A stretch of 64,000 bases of DNA from an uncultured SAR116 cluster alpha proteobacterium (lineage in GTDB: Bacteria; Pseudomonadota; Alphaproteobacteria; Puniceispirillales; Marisalimonadaceae). The notes under the pieces are model-generated. The model made no database searches, had not been told where the DNA came from, and worked only from the letters and a program-made list of their open reading frames with translations. Where the stretch lies: contig CACNWE010000002.1 of assembly GCA_902623995.1 (NCBI GenBank), forward strand, positions 124,001 to 188,000, in the 5' to 3' direction. Position numbers and translations under genes: made by a program. Shown here in pieces: positions 20,766-30,006 of this stretch (its first letter is position 1; the number at the start of each line of letters is the position of its first letter).

Positions 20766-21793
20766 GATTTTTTATCTTTTGCTGCAAGATCTTTAAGTTT
20801 CCATCTTAAAATATCGCTAGTAATTATGTTGGCTAAAAACTCATAGCCTTTAGTTTTTTTAGTAATTTCTTGAGCTATCTTTTCTGATTTCTTGTCATTA
20901 GACTTTGCGTTAATAACTACCCAACTTTCTCCTTCATCGTCAGGGTTAATAGAGGATATTGTTAAGATTAATCCGTTTTTAACTTCATACGACAACGTAG
21001 GCAAATTTTTTGAATAATTTTGTGTGGATTTTTTAACATCATAAAAATAAAAGCTATTAATTACGTCTCTCGCATCACTTAGTTGTGTATCGTCAATTTT
21101 AAATTTTACAGATTTTGGCATCGTCACACTCAATTTGTCGTCTTTGGATTGAATTTCAATTATTCCATTTTTATTACTTAATTTAATCTTCTGAACATCA
21201 TCCTTTTTAATAGATAAAAGTAAACTTTCAAACCAATCAGATTTTGTTGTAGGCATCCTAATTGCACCTTTAAGAAGGTATGTTTGATCTTCATTTGGGA
21301 ATCTGGCAAACTGACCCCCACTTATTCCACCAACACTTCTATCTACCATCCCAAAAAGTATTGAAGAATAAATAGTTCCGTCTTCTTTCTTTAATGTGAT
21401 TTTTGTTCCATAACCTTCGTCCTCATCTTTACTTTTATTTTGTTCAGGAAGAAGTAGATTTAGTTGTGAATGCCTAGATGGGTCACTCGTTTTCAACTCT
21501 TCAATTCTTAACAAAGATAAACTTGTAATCAAATTTTCCCACAATCCTTTTTTAAGTGGGTAGCTTGATTCAGATATATAACTATTATTTTGTTTAACTA
21601 AGTTAATATTATTTTCAAAAGACCTAATTGATATAGTTGTAATTTCATTAACGTTTTTGGTGAAGTTATCTAAAAATAACTTACCTCTATTTTCAAAACC
21701 ATAATTATTTACATTAAGGTTTATTGAAATAATTGCTAGAACAACGAGTGCTGCAGTTATTATAGATATTTTTAAAAAATTTTTTTTAGTCAT
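20762..21793 (-). CDS. DUF4340 periplasm-facing protein of a Gld-like ABC system
   Basis: A 343-residue protein with one N-terminal membrane helix (about 7-25) and a large beta-rich soluble part, the layout of DUF4340 proteins. The family typically follows GldG/ABC_transp_aux genes, as here: it starts 17 bases after the GldG-like gene ends and is the last of four co-oriented genes. The interior shows VDRSVGGISGGQFARF and repeats of short beta strands, with a lysine-rich C-terminus. Its role is unknown; it is presumed to be an extracytoplasmic accessory to the transporter. Confidence 0.75.
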   Translation of the reverse strand: MTKKNFLKISIITAALVVLAIISINLNVNNYGFENRGKLFLDNFTKNVNEITTISIRSFENNINLVKQNNSYISESSYPLKKGLWENLITSLSLLRIEELKTSDPSRHSQLNLLLPEQNKSKDEDEGYGTKITLKKEDGTIYSSILFGMVDRSVGGISGGQFARFPNEDQTYLLKGAIRMPTTKSDWFESLLLSIKKDDVQKIKLSNKNGIIEIQSKDDKLSVTMPKSVKFKIDDTQLSDARDVINSFYFYDVKKSTQNYSKNLPTLSYEVKNGLILTISSINPDDEGESWVVINAKSNDKKSEKIAQEITKKTKGYEFLANIITSDILRWKLKDLAAKDKKS

Positions 21794-21810
21794 TTTTTAT
21801 CCAAAATTTA

Positions 21811-23619
21811 TTAGTAGAATAATTTTTTTCTTCTTAAAGATATAATTAATGCCAGGCCTGCAAAAATTATGGGAATTATTGCTACGTTTAAAGCTATAAC
21901 CCATCGTTTTAAACTTTCAACATCTCTTCTAAGATCAAATTTAACACTCCTTAACTGTGATCTTGTTGACATCATTTCTGCTTTAAAACCGTCAATCGCA
22001 TCAATAGTCTCAGGAGATAAGACATCTGAGTTGTTGTCATTATTTTGCGTTAAATCTCTAATTTTATTTTCCATTTCTTTTAATTGTTTTGCTAGTCTTT
22101 GTTCTTCTAAAAGAAATTTTTCCTCAGCAATTTTTTCTAATTCAATGATTTTATCAAATGGACGCCATGATGTACTCTTACCTCTAAGATCGGATAAGGC
22201 ATTACCACCAACCATTTGTTCAACTACATTAAGAACAAAGTCGCCATTGTTAGCAAAAGCGCCTCGTTGCGTTAACCAATTTCGATCCATCAACATATCA
22301 GCGTCAGATACTAAAAGAATGTTTGATTTATTTTGGGATTTTAAAAGTTGTCCATCTTTTTTACTAAATGATGAGTTGAGATTTGTTTTTATCCATCCTG
22401 CTAAAATTAAATTATCGTTATCAGATTTTATGCTTGATAAAAAATCTCTTGGGTCATTTTTAGGATCTCCTGCTTTTTGTGCATCACCTAAACCAGATTT
22501 TCTGCTAGTGGTAATAATTGGTTCTAAAACTGTGTCTTTGTTGGCTTTTTCTAATGAGCCAGCGGTAGTCATCACAATTGTGCTTAAATTTGACAATGAA
22601 CTTTCGTTTTTATTCAAGCCATCTCCCCTAATATTTAGCCAAGGGTAGTTGGTAACTTGTATATCACGACCATCAATGTTCCTGGTGATCCTGAAACCAA
22701 ATTCTGAGTCTAATACAGTCTTTTTATTATCGAATTTTATTCCCCATGTATCTAATAATTTTTTTAGATTTGATCTTGGGTTCATTGGAGGCATGCCTGG
22801 TTGTCTACTAATCTCTGTTTCAGCATAAGGATCTAAAAATATTAGAGTAGATCCTCCCTTAAGAACCCACTGATCTATCATATATAAAGTCTCATCCGAT
22901 AAAAATTTTGGGTGAATAATCATAAGAACTTTAGTGTTTTCATTAAGCTTATTATCGCTTTCACTAACCATTTCAACTTTAAACATTTCATTCATTTGTT
23001 TTAAAATTTGTTGTTCTGGTTTTCCTATTCTACTGTCTGCCATTAGTCCAAGGTTATCAAGAATACTTATGACTGGTTTTTGAATCTGACTTAATTCTGA
23101 GATTAAACTTGAAAGATCATATTCAAGGAAAGTTTCTCTTTCTGGAGAAAAAATAGGAATATTTTTTTGACCTGTAGTCGAATTTGTAGCCGCTAGTCCA
23201 AAATATAATGCATCTGACATTTCTGTTGCAGAAAATGAGTTTATACCCATCCCAACAGCTCTATCTTCTTCATCTGAAAAGGGTTTTGGATCAATCACCT
23301 CTAATGTTATTTTTCCATTAGAAATGTCGCTATAAGCTTTCAGTATAGTCTCAACTCTATTTGCATATGTGGAAAGCTGAGGTACTTCTTTAACCAAATT
23401 CCCTGATACAAAAAGCCTTACATGTATTGGCTCATTCAAATTCTCAAGAAGATTAGTTGTGCTATTAGATAAGGAGTAAAGTTTTTTTTCTGTGAAGTCT
23501 ATCCTTGATGAATTAAATACATTGTTCGTAATTATGTTTACACAAAGAAAAATAATAACAGAAAATAATATTGATAATTTAACAAGATTTTTAGGTCTTA
23601 TCTTATTTAAAAAGTTCAT
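21811..23619 (-). CDS. GldG-like auxiliary component of an ABC export system
   Basis: A 602-residue protein with a membrane helix near the N-terminus (about 13-32) and another near the C-terminus (about 574-592), with a long extracytoplasmic part between. This is the ABC_transp_aux/GldG arrangement: an N-terminal DUF-like region with DFTEKKLYSLSNSTTNLLENL, then a ThuA-like central domain with IDQWVLKGGSTLIFLDPYAE. A coiled-coil is predicted around 493-570 (rich in E/K/L, with LAKQLKEMENKIRDL). It sits between the permease and DUF4340 genes. In Bacteroidetes GldG is needed for gliding and secretion; here the cargo is unknown. Confidence 0.8.
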   Translation of the reverse strand: MNFLNKIRPKNLVKLSILFSVIIFLCVNIITNNVFNSSRIDFTEKKLYSLSNSTTNLLENLNEPIHVRLFVSGNLVKEVPQLSTYANRVETILKAYSDISNGKITLEVIDPKPFSDEEDRAVGMGINSFSATEMSDALYFGLAATNSTTGQKNIPIFSPERETFLEYDLSSLISELSQIQKPVISILDNLGLMADSRIGKPEQQILKQMNEMFKVEMVSESDNKLNENTKVLMIIHPKFLSDETLYMIDQWVLKGGSTLIFLDPYAETEISRQPGMPPMNPRSNLKKLLDTWGIKFDNKKTVLDSEFGFRITRNIDGRDIQVTNYPWLNIRGDGLNKNESSLSNLSTIVMTTAGSLEKANKDTVLEPIITTSRKSGLGDAQKAGDPKNDPRDFLSSIKSDNDNLILAGWIKTNLNSSFSKKDGQLLKSQNKSNILLVSDADMLMDRNWLTQRGAFANNGDFVLNVVEQMVGGNALSDLRGKSTSWRPFDKIIELEKIAEEKFLLEEQRLAKQLKEMENKIRDLTQNNDNNSDVLSPETIDAIDGFKAEMMSTRSQLRSVKFDLRRDVESLKRWVIALNVAIIPIIFAGLALIISLRRKKLFY

Positions 23620-23626
23620 TTTAACC

Positions 23627-24373
23627 TCAATCTGCTTTTTTAACTTGGACGAGCTGTACGTTTATCCAAAGACATAATATTATCATTGAAATAAAGAAGA
23701 CTAGAGTACTTAAATCAAAAACACCCATTTGTATCCTACTAAAATGTGATAAAAACGACATTGAGCTAATTGTTTCTGTAATCCAATTTGGTGACCATGA
23801 CCTTACAGCTGATAAAACTAGATTAAAGCCAGCCATTATAAGCACAAAACCACTAATGGATGATATTATAAATGCTATGACTTGGTTTTTGGTTAGTGCC
23901 GACAGGCAAGAAGTAAGAGCTAAAAAAGCTCCTGCCATTAACCAGCTACCTAAGTAGGATATTAAAATAACATGATTATCTGGTTCACCCAAATAATTGA
24001 CTGTTATCCAAATAGGCATTGTTAGAATAAGGGCAATCAGAGTAAAAATCCAGCTTGCTAAAAATTTACCAACGACTAACTGCGTATTAGTAACAGGTAA
24101 AGTTATTAACAACTCAATTGTACCTGACCTTCTTTCTTCAGCCCATAATCTCATACCGATAGCTGGCATCAAAACAAGGAATAGCCAAGGATGCCATGAA
24201 AAAAATGCCGTTAAATCAGCCTGATCTCTTTCAAAAAACCTTCCCAAAAAGAATGTCATACCTGAAGATAAAGCTAAAAAGACAAGCAAAAAAATTGATG
24301 CTAACGGAGTTCTAAAATATCCCTTTAATTCTCTATCTAAGATGATATATATTTTGTTTAAGTAATTATTCAT
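23627..24373 (-). CDS. ABC-2 type permease (GldF-like)
   Basis: A 248-residue integral membrane protein with six helices. The start IYIILDRELKGYFRTPLASIFLLVFLAL and the motif GMRLWAEERRSGTIELLITLPVTNTQLVVGKF are hallmarks of ABC-2/GldF permeases. It follows the ATP-binding gene by 13 bases and precedes the GldG-like gene by seven, so the four genes 20762-25343 form one operon read on the - strand. Confidence 0.88.
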   Translation of the reverse strand: MNNYLNKIYIILDRELKGYFRTPLASIFLLVFLALSSGMTFFLGRFFERDQADLTAFFSWHPWLFLVLMPAIGMRLWAEERRSGTIELLITLPVTNTQLVVGKFLASWIFTLIALILTMPIWITVNYLGEPDNHVILISYLGSWLMAGAFLALTSCLSALTKNQVIAFIISSISGFVLIMAGFNLVLSAVRSWSPNWITETISSMSFLSHFSRIQMGVFDLSTLVFFISMIILCLWINVQLVQVKKAD

Positions 24374-24386
24374 GGGTTTTTACCAA

Positions 24387-25343
24387 TTATTTTGAATTAT
24401 TGTCTGAGGTTATTGTTCTGAAGATTTCTTCAAGACTTACCTTTTGAAAATTTGCCTCAATCACATCAAGCTTGAGTTTATTTATTTGTTTTAAAACAGT
24501 ATTAAGATTTGGAACTTTCTTGTTGTCACTGATTAAAATTGTATGTGTTGAAATGTCTGTTTTTTGAATTTTGACGTCATCATATTTTATTAGTGATTTT
24601 ATATCTTTAGAGATAACATTATTAATTTTATTGGATACTTTAATAGATAAAGTGTTTTTATTTAAAAATTTATTTTCTAAATTTTTAGGAGTATCATTTG
24701 CAAGCAACTTTCCATTTGCAATAATAACAGCACGTGAACATACTGCCTCAACCTCTTCTAAAATATGTGTTGAAATAACAATAGCTTTATTAGTAGATAT
24801 TCTTTTTATAAGGTTTCTCATCTCGTGTTTTTGATTAGGATCTAAACCATCAGTTGGTTCATCCAATATCAATATATCTGGGTCATGTATTAATGCTTGA
24901 GCAATACCAACCCTTCTTTTAAAACCCTTTGAAAGTGTTTCTATAGGTCTGTTCCACATTTCTTTTAAGTTAATTTGATTAGCCATTTCCTCTAAGCGTT
25001 TGCTTAGTGAATTATGATTTAATCCTCTCATTTTTCCAATAAATGACAAAAAGTCTGCAACTATCATATCAGAATATGATGGCGCACCTTCTGGTAAGTA
25101 CCCTATGAATTCTTTTGCTTTTAATGGATCAGATTTAAGATTAATATTGTTAACAAAAATCTGGCCATTGTCTGGTTCTAAAAAACCAGTTAGCATTTTC
25201 ATTGTGGTAGACTTTCCTGCACCATTTGGACCAAGAAAGCCAACCACCTCACCCCTTGACACTGACAAATCAATATTATCTACCGCAATAAATTGATCAA
25301 AAGATTTCTTTAGATTAGTTGCGTTTATAAGTTTACCAGACAA
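24387..25343 (-). CDS. ABC transporter ATP-binding protein (GldA-like)
   Basis: A 318-residue ABC ATPase of the ABC-2 export class. Walker A is GPNGAGKSTTMKML (about 39-52), the signature is LSKGFKRRVGIAQAL, Walker B is ILILDEPTDGLDP and the switch His is in ISTHILEEVEAV. Residues beyond about 230 form the C-terminal extension typical of GldA/CcmA-like ATPases. First gene of the operon; the 125-base AT-rich gap before it, shared with the end of the amidase gene, probably holds the promoter. Confidence 0.93.
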   Translation of the reverse strand: MSGKLINATNLKKSFDQFIAVDNIDLSVSRGEVVGFLGPNGAGKSTTMKMLTGFLEPDNGQIFVNNINLKSDPLKAKEFIGYLPEGAPSYSDMIVADFLSFIGKMRGLNHNSLSKRLEEMANQINLKEMWNRPIETLSKGFKRRVGIAQALIHDPDILILDEPTDGLDPNQKHEMRNLIKRISTNKAIVISTHILEEVEAVCSRAVIIANGKLLANDTPKNLENKFLNKNTLSIKVSNKINNVISKDIKSLIKYDDVKIQKTDISTHTILISDNKKVPNLNTVLKQINKLKLDVIEANFQKVSLEEIFRTITSDNNSK

Positions 25344-25467
25344 AATATTTACCTTTTAAAGAACGATTCCTTTTTAATAGTTGTGTCTTAATTAATTTTT
25401 TAAATGATAAATTTCAAGATAAAAAAGTTATTTTTTTATATTTGAATTTGTCTTTATAAATCTAAAA

Positions 25468-26895
25468 TTATAAAAACTTGCTAACGTCAGGAAGTTGAGG
25501 CTCTCCCAAGTAATTTTCTAAAGCTAGAGCAATTTCAACCGCTTTCTCATCTTCGTTTTTACCACATATGATTTGTAAACCAATTGGTAATGTTTTGTTA
25601 TCTTTATTATTCAATAAATTATGAATGGGAAAAGAAATTCCACATAATCCAAAAATATTTACAGGTTGTGTGTTCGCCGATGCAAGAAGGCTTCTTTCGT
25701 GAAGTTCTCCACCTATTGTTGATTTATCAACTTCAAGGGCCTGCATTACAGTTGTAGGTGAGATAAGAGCATCATATTTTGAAAAATATTTACTAGCTAT
25801 ATCTTCTAACTCTAAATGTCTTTTTTTAGCTTCAATATATTCAAATGAGGATACATTTAGACCCAACTTAGCTCTGTTTCCAGTAACAGGGTCCATTTTT
25901 TCAACGTTCTTGATAAATCTATCTTTACCAAATGCGCTTACAATTTCTGAACCAACAATTGCAGGAAACAAAGTTGCCTTTTCGTTAGCTTCATGAATTA
26001 CTAATTCTTCTATTTTTGCTCCTAATTTTATAAGTTTACTACAAACAATCTCATAAGCCTCTTCAACTTCTGGATCTAAATTTGATGTAAAGGGTTCTTT
26101 AAGTTTTGCTAACGTCATACCATTAAGCTTTATAGGTTTTTGATCTATAGTTTTACCATTATATGTATTAAATATTAATTTTGTATCTTTAACATTTCTT
26201 GCTATGGGTCCAGGTGTGTCTAAAGTAGGAGATAATGGAAAAATACCATTGGTTGGCCACCTATTTTTTGTTGTCTTTAATCCAACTATACCATTAAGTG
26301 AAGCAGGAATTCTAACTGAACCCCCAGTGTCTGTGCCAATGGCGAAAGCAGCAAGACCAGAAGCAACAGCTACAGCAGAGCCACTACTTGATCCTCCTGG
26401 CATCCTATGTATTATATTATCCCATGGATTTTTAGGGGTGCCTCTATATTTATTTAGCCCAGTCGCGCCTAAGGCAAACTCAACAGTATGTGTTTTACCT
26501 AAAATCACACAACCAAGAGATTTTAATCTTTTAACTAAATTTCCTTCTGGCCCTGTTATATCTTCACTTTCTATCTGAGAACCATTAGTTGTAGGCATTT
26601 TATTAACAGAACAAATATCTTTTATCGCAACTGGTATCCCCATTAAAGGCCCTAAATCAACTCCACAAGAAAATAGTCTGTCTATTCCATCTGCCCAAGT
26701 AAGTCCTTGATTTTCGTCAGTATATATATAAGCGTGAAGATGTGGATTTAAAATTTTTATTCTTTCATAGTATATTGATGTAATTTCTTTACAGCTAACC
26801 AAACCATCTCTAAACTTCTTCCCTAATTCATTTATTGATATGCCAGTGAGAGGGTCACTTGGTAAATTTTTGTTTGAACTTTTCATTAAAACCAC
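25468..26895 (-). CDS. Amidase-signature family hydrolase
   Basis: A 475-residue amidase-signature enzyme with the Ser-cisSer-Lys triad: the lysine in GIPVAIKDICSV and the serine-rich segment MPGGSSSGSAVAVASGLAAF followed by GTDTGGSVRIPASLNGIVG. It resembles GatA and broad aliphatic or aryl amidases. GatB and GatC partners are absent here and the sequence lacks clear GatA-only features, so a stand-alone amidase acting on some amide in the cytosol is more likely. It is two bases after the small membrane-anchored gene on the same strand. Confidence 0.88.
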   Translation of the reverse strand: MVLMKSSNKNLPSDPLTGISINELGKKFRDGLVSCKEITSIYYERIKILNPHLHAYIYTDENQGLTWADGIDRLFSCGVDLGPLMGIPVAIKDICSVNKMPTTNGSQIESEDITGPEGNLVKRLKSLGCVILGKTHTVEFALGATGLNKYRGTPKNPWDNIIHRMPGGSSSGSAVAVASGLAAFAIGTDTGGSVRIPASLNGIVGLKTTKNRWPTNGIFPLSPTLDTPGPIARNVKDTKLIFNTYNGKTIDQKPIKLNGMTLAKLKEPFTSNLDPEVEEAYEIVCSKLIKLGAKIEELVIHEANEKATLFPAIVGSEIVSAFGKDRFIKNVEKMDPVTGNRAKLGLNVSSFEYIEAKKRHLELEDIASKYFSKYDALISPTTVMQALEVDKSTIGGELHERSLLASANTQPVNIFGLCGISFPIHNLLNNKDNKTLPIGLQIICGKNEDEKAVEIALALENYLGEPQLPDVSKFL

Positions 26896-26897
26896 CC

Positions 26898-27296
26898 TTA
26901 ATTCTTAAATTGATTTTTCATAGAGCCAAAAATTCCTTTTAATCTTGGTGAGGTTGAACAATCAGCTTCTAAAATCATTTTTTTTTCTACAGGAACGTGA
27001 ATGCCAACATAGCGCACAGATTTATATTTTGGGTTAGATATGAGTTGTACTTTTCTATCTGATTTTAATCTATACCTTGCTACCCCTTTTTCAAATGGGA
27101 AAATTATGTCTGTACCTGGAACTGCAACTACAAAACTATCATCATCAACAGAGCATTTATTATTTAAAGTAATTGTAACAGAAATCACTTCCACAGGTTT
27201 AAAAGCTTGTTGAATATTAGGCATACCAAACCATAGCATTAGCCCAATAACACTTATCCCTGACAGAAAAAAAATAATTTTAGTTAAAAAACGCAT
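26898..27296 (-). CDS. Small membrane-anchored protein of unknown function
   Basis: A 132-residue protein I do not recognise. Residues about 6-25 are a hydrophobic helix with a short positive N-terminus (MRFLTKII), consistent with a signal anchor. The rest is beta-rich with two cysteines, in NNKCSVDD and EADCSTSP, that could form a disulfide outside the membrane. The C-terminus is basic. It is the first gene of a likely two-gene unit with the amidase, from which it is separated by two bases; no functional link can be inferred beyond that. Confidence 0.65.
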   Translation of the reverse strand: MRFLTKIIFFLSGISVIGLMLWFGMPNIQQAFKPVEVISVTITLNNKCSVDDDSFVVAVPGTDIIFPFEKGVARYRLKSDRKVQLISNPKYKSVRYVGIHVPVEKKMILEADCSTSPRLKGIFGSMKNQFKN

Positions 27297-27406
27297 TGAT
27301 ACCTTAAAATAAACATATTACACCTTATCATGTAATTAATTATAACAAATTTATAGGCGAAGTAATTAATTTTTAGATAATATTTTGAGGATTTATTGAA
27401 AAATTT

Positions 27407-28594
27407 ATGCGAAACGAATTTGATAGAATTAAAAGATTACCACCATACGTTTTTGCTGAAGTAAACAATCTTAAAGCTAAACTAAGATCAAAAGGTAAAG
27501 ATATAATTGATTTTGGAATGGGAAATCCAGATATGCCAACCCCAAAGCATATCAGGCAAAAATTAAAAGAAACTGTAGAAAAACCTGGCACAGGAAGATA
27601 TTCTACGAGTAAGGGTATCAATGGGCTTAGAAAAGCCCAAGCTGCTTACTATAAAAGACGATTTGACGTTAATTTAGATCCTGAAAATGAAGTAATAGTT
27701 ACTTTGGGTTCAAAAGAGGGCCTTGCTAATTTAGCCCAAGCAATAACTTCACCTGGAGATATAATACTATCTCCGAACCCTTCATATCCAATTCATCCTT
27801 ATGGGTTTATAATTGCAGGTGCTTCGTTGCGTCATTTACCAGCTATGGATGATGGAATTTTTAACGCTGATTTATATTTAGAAAGATTAGAAAGATCTAT
27901 TATTGAGAGTGTGCCTGCCCCCTTAGCTGTTATTGTATCTTTTCCTTCCAATCCAACCGCGCAAGTTGTATCTTTGGAATTTTATAAAGAAGTTGTAAAA
28001 ATTGCTCTCAAATATAACGTATATATATTATCTGATTTGGCGTATGCAGAAATATACTATGATAATTCTCCGCCTCCTTCAATTCTTCAAATTCCAAGAG
28101 CAAAAGAAGTGGCAGTAGAATTTACTTCAATGTCAAAAACTTATGCTATGGCAGGATGGAGAATTGGTTTTGCTGTTGGCAATATAAGACTAATAAACGC
28201 ACTTACTAGAATTAAGTCTTATTTAGATTATGGAGCATTTACTCCAGTTCAAGTTGCGGCAGCAACTGCATTAAATGGTCCTCAAGATTGTGTCCAAGAG
28301 ATAAGAAATACTTATCAAAAAAGAAGAGACTTTCTTATAAAATCTATGGAAAGGGCTGGCTGGAGTATTCCAAGTCCAAAAGCAAGTATGTTTGCTTGGG
28401 CTCCAATACCTCCTAAATATAAAGAGAAGGGATCATTAGAGTTTGCAAAAGAATTAATGCTCAAAGCGGATGTTGCAGTCTCTCCAGGTGTGGCTTTTGG
28501 TGAATTTGGAGAGGGCTTTGTAAGAGTTGGCTTAGTCGAAAATGAACAAAGGATTAGACAAGCAGCAAAAAACATAAAAAAATTATTATCCTAA
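27407..28594 (+). CDS. AlaC/DapL-like class I aminotransferase
   Basis: A 395-residue fold-type I PLP aminotransferase. The N-terminus FDRIKRLPPYVFAEVNNLK and IIDFGMGNPDMPTP are characteristic of the AlaC (glutamate-pyruvate aminotransferase) and LL-diaminopimelate aminotransferase-like group of proteobacteria. The PLP lysine is Lys244 in SMSKTYAMAGWRIGF, and the PLP-ring Asp is in YILSDLAYAEIYYD. Alanine synthesis is the likeliest role by similarity. It is convergent with the broken wzz gene, three bases away. Confidence 0.87.
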   Translation: MRNEFDRIKRLPPYVFAEVNNLKAKLRSKGKDIIDFGMGNPDMPTPKHIRQKLKETVEKPGTGRYSTSKGINGLRKAQAAYYKRRFDVNLDPENEVIVTLGSKEGLANLAQAITSPGDIILSPNPSYPIHPYGFIIAGASLRHLPAMDDGIFNADLYLERLERSIIESVPAPLAVIVSFPSNPTAQVVSLEFYKEVVKIALKYNVYILSDLAYAEIYYDNSPPPSILQIPRAKEVAVEFTSMSKTYAMAGWRIGFAVGNIRLINALTRIKSYLDYGAFTPVQVAAATALNGPQDCVQEIRNTYQKRRDFLIKSMERAGWSIPSPKASMFAWAPIPPKYKEKGSLEFAKELMLKADVAVSPGVAFGEFGEGFVRVGLVENEQRIRQAAKNIKKLLS

Positions 28595-28597
28595 TTT

Positions 28598-29808
28598 TTA
28601 TATTTCGTTACTTACAATAAAGGATTCTCTTAAGATTACATAAAATATACCTACTAATGTCCCAATAAAAAAATGATAGAATTAAATGTAATTTTCTTTT
28701 GCTATGAAAAATAAACTCTGTAGCAGGTATTTTAACTATTACAGATTTGAAATCATTACTTAGAACCGGAGTTGTTTCAAATGATCTTTTGTATGTATCC
28801 AATTTCTTATCAAGTTTAATAGATCTTATTTTGTTTTTTAACATAATAATACTAGGGATAAATAACCTTTTATCTTCACGTTTTTTTATTAAATTTTTTC
28901 CTCTTCTAGAGCTTGATAACCACGCGTGTATAAGTATTCATTTCCACCAGTGTAAAAGTAAGAGTCTGAATCTTTATCAAATAATTTCAAACTCTGATCC
29001 TTATCAATGAAAACAATTTTACTGTCAATATTACTTTTGGTACCTTTTTTTATGTCTAACTTTCTTGCAATTTTAGCTTGTTCACTTAAAAAAGCTATTT
29101 TATTTTTAATTTTATTATCATAAGTTATTAATTCATTAGCAACTTTATTATTATACTCTTCAATTTTTTGAATCTTAAATTCTTCAGCAGCAGTTAGCTC
29201 ACTTTGAAAACGATTAAATAAATAATTTTTTACTGATTTATTACTTTCATTAACTATGTAATAAAGTGATTTTTTCCACTTCTCAACATCATTAAAACGA
29301 ATTTTTAAAGAGAAAGTTTTCGAACTTTCATCGTTTAGTAAAATTTTCAATTCTGAAACTAATTTTATCACAGCTTCATTATATTCTTCTTCATTATCAA
29401 ATTTTTCCTTATCAATTAATTCAAACTTATTGATTGCTCTTTGAAACGACACTCCTTCATCTATTCGTTCTACAAACAAATCCATAAGTATTTTTGGAGT
29501 AACTCTTAGATCTGCTTTTCTAGTTGGCGTCCTAAAAATAGTATCAACATCTGAATATTTATTAAAAAATTTTTGAATATTCTCAATATTTGAATTAAAC
29601 GATTTGTATTTTATCATTTCAGCAGTTGTTACTGGTTTGATATTTGTAATTGCAGTAAATGAATTATTAGGAAAAATTGTATGATATCCAAAAGTTATTG
29701 CGAAGAATATTATTGCAATTGATAGAATTATTAATTTATTGTTCCAAATGATTTTATGATATTAATAATATCTATTTCATCATTATTATTTATTTTAACT
29801 TTTGTCAT
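28598..29808 (-). pseudogene. wzz: Wzz/FepE-like polysaccharide chain-length regulator, broken by three frameshifts
   Basis: Pieces of one Wzz-family protein lie in three frames over about 403 codons. The start (ATG at 29808) reads MTKVKINNNDEIDIINIIK, then shifts at a four-base A/T run (29752-29755); one added base restores IIWNNKLIILSIAIIFF, the first membrane helix. The middle, 28889-29617 in open frame, has the coiled-coil region and IAFLSEQAKIARKL. A second shift at the six-base run 28894-28899 ends the frame after YQALEEEKI; one added base gives NLIKKREDKRLFIPSII. The tail has TPVLSNDFKSV, then a third shift at the seven-base run 28667-28673; removing one base restores IGTLVGIFYVILRESF, the second helix. 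All three are single-base indels in homopolymers, so decay or sequencing error are both possible. Wzz proteins set the modal length of O-antigen or capsule. Confidence 0.8.
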
Positions 29809-30006
29809 TACATATTTCCTAATTATTAATGGATTATTTATTAATATAGTAGTTAAGTTAAGTAAATAATTTAAATTTTATTAATATCACAAAATATGAA
29901 AATTACATTGTAAATTTAATTAATGGATTTAGGAATAAACGTAAGTTTTATAGTTTGTGATAGATTATTAAGGTTTTATTAATTAAGTATTATAGAAAAA
30001 AAAAGT

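Noticed and set aside
21869-22648. 259-codon + strand frame opposite the GldG-like gene
   Set aside because: Antisense of a real coding gene; serine- and leucine-rich shadow composition and no recognisable motif.
26204-26578. 124-codon + strand frame opposite the amidase
   Set aside because: Antisense shadow of the conserved Ser-rich segment of the amidase gene.
28608-28844. 78-codon - strand frame as a separate small gene
   Set aside because: Its translation (TPVLSNDFKSV, then TEFIFHSKRKL) is the C-terminal part of the broken wzz gene and rejoins it after frame correction.
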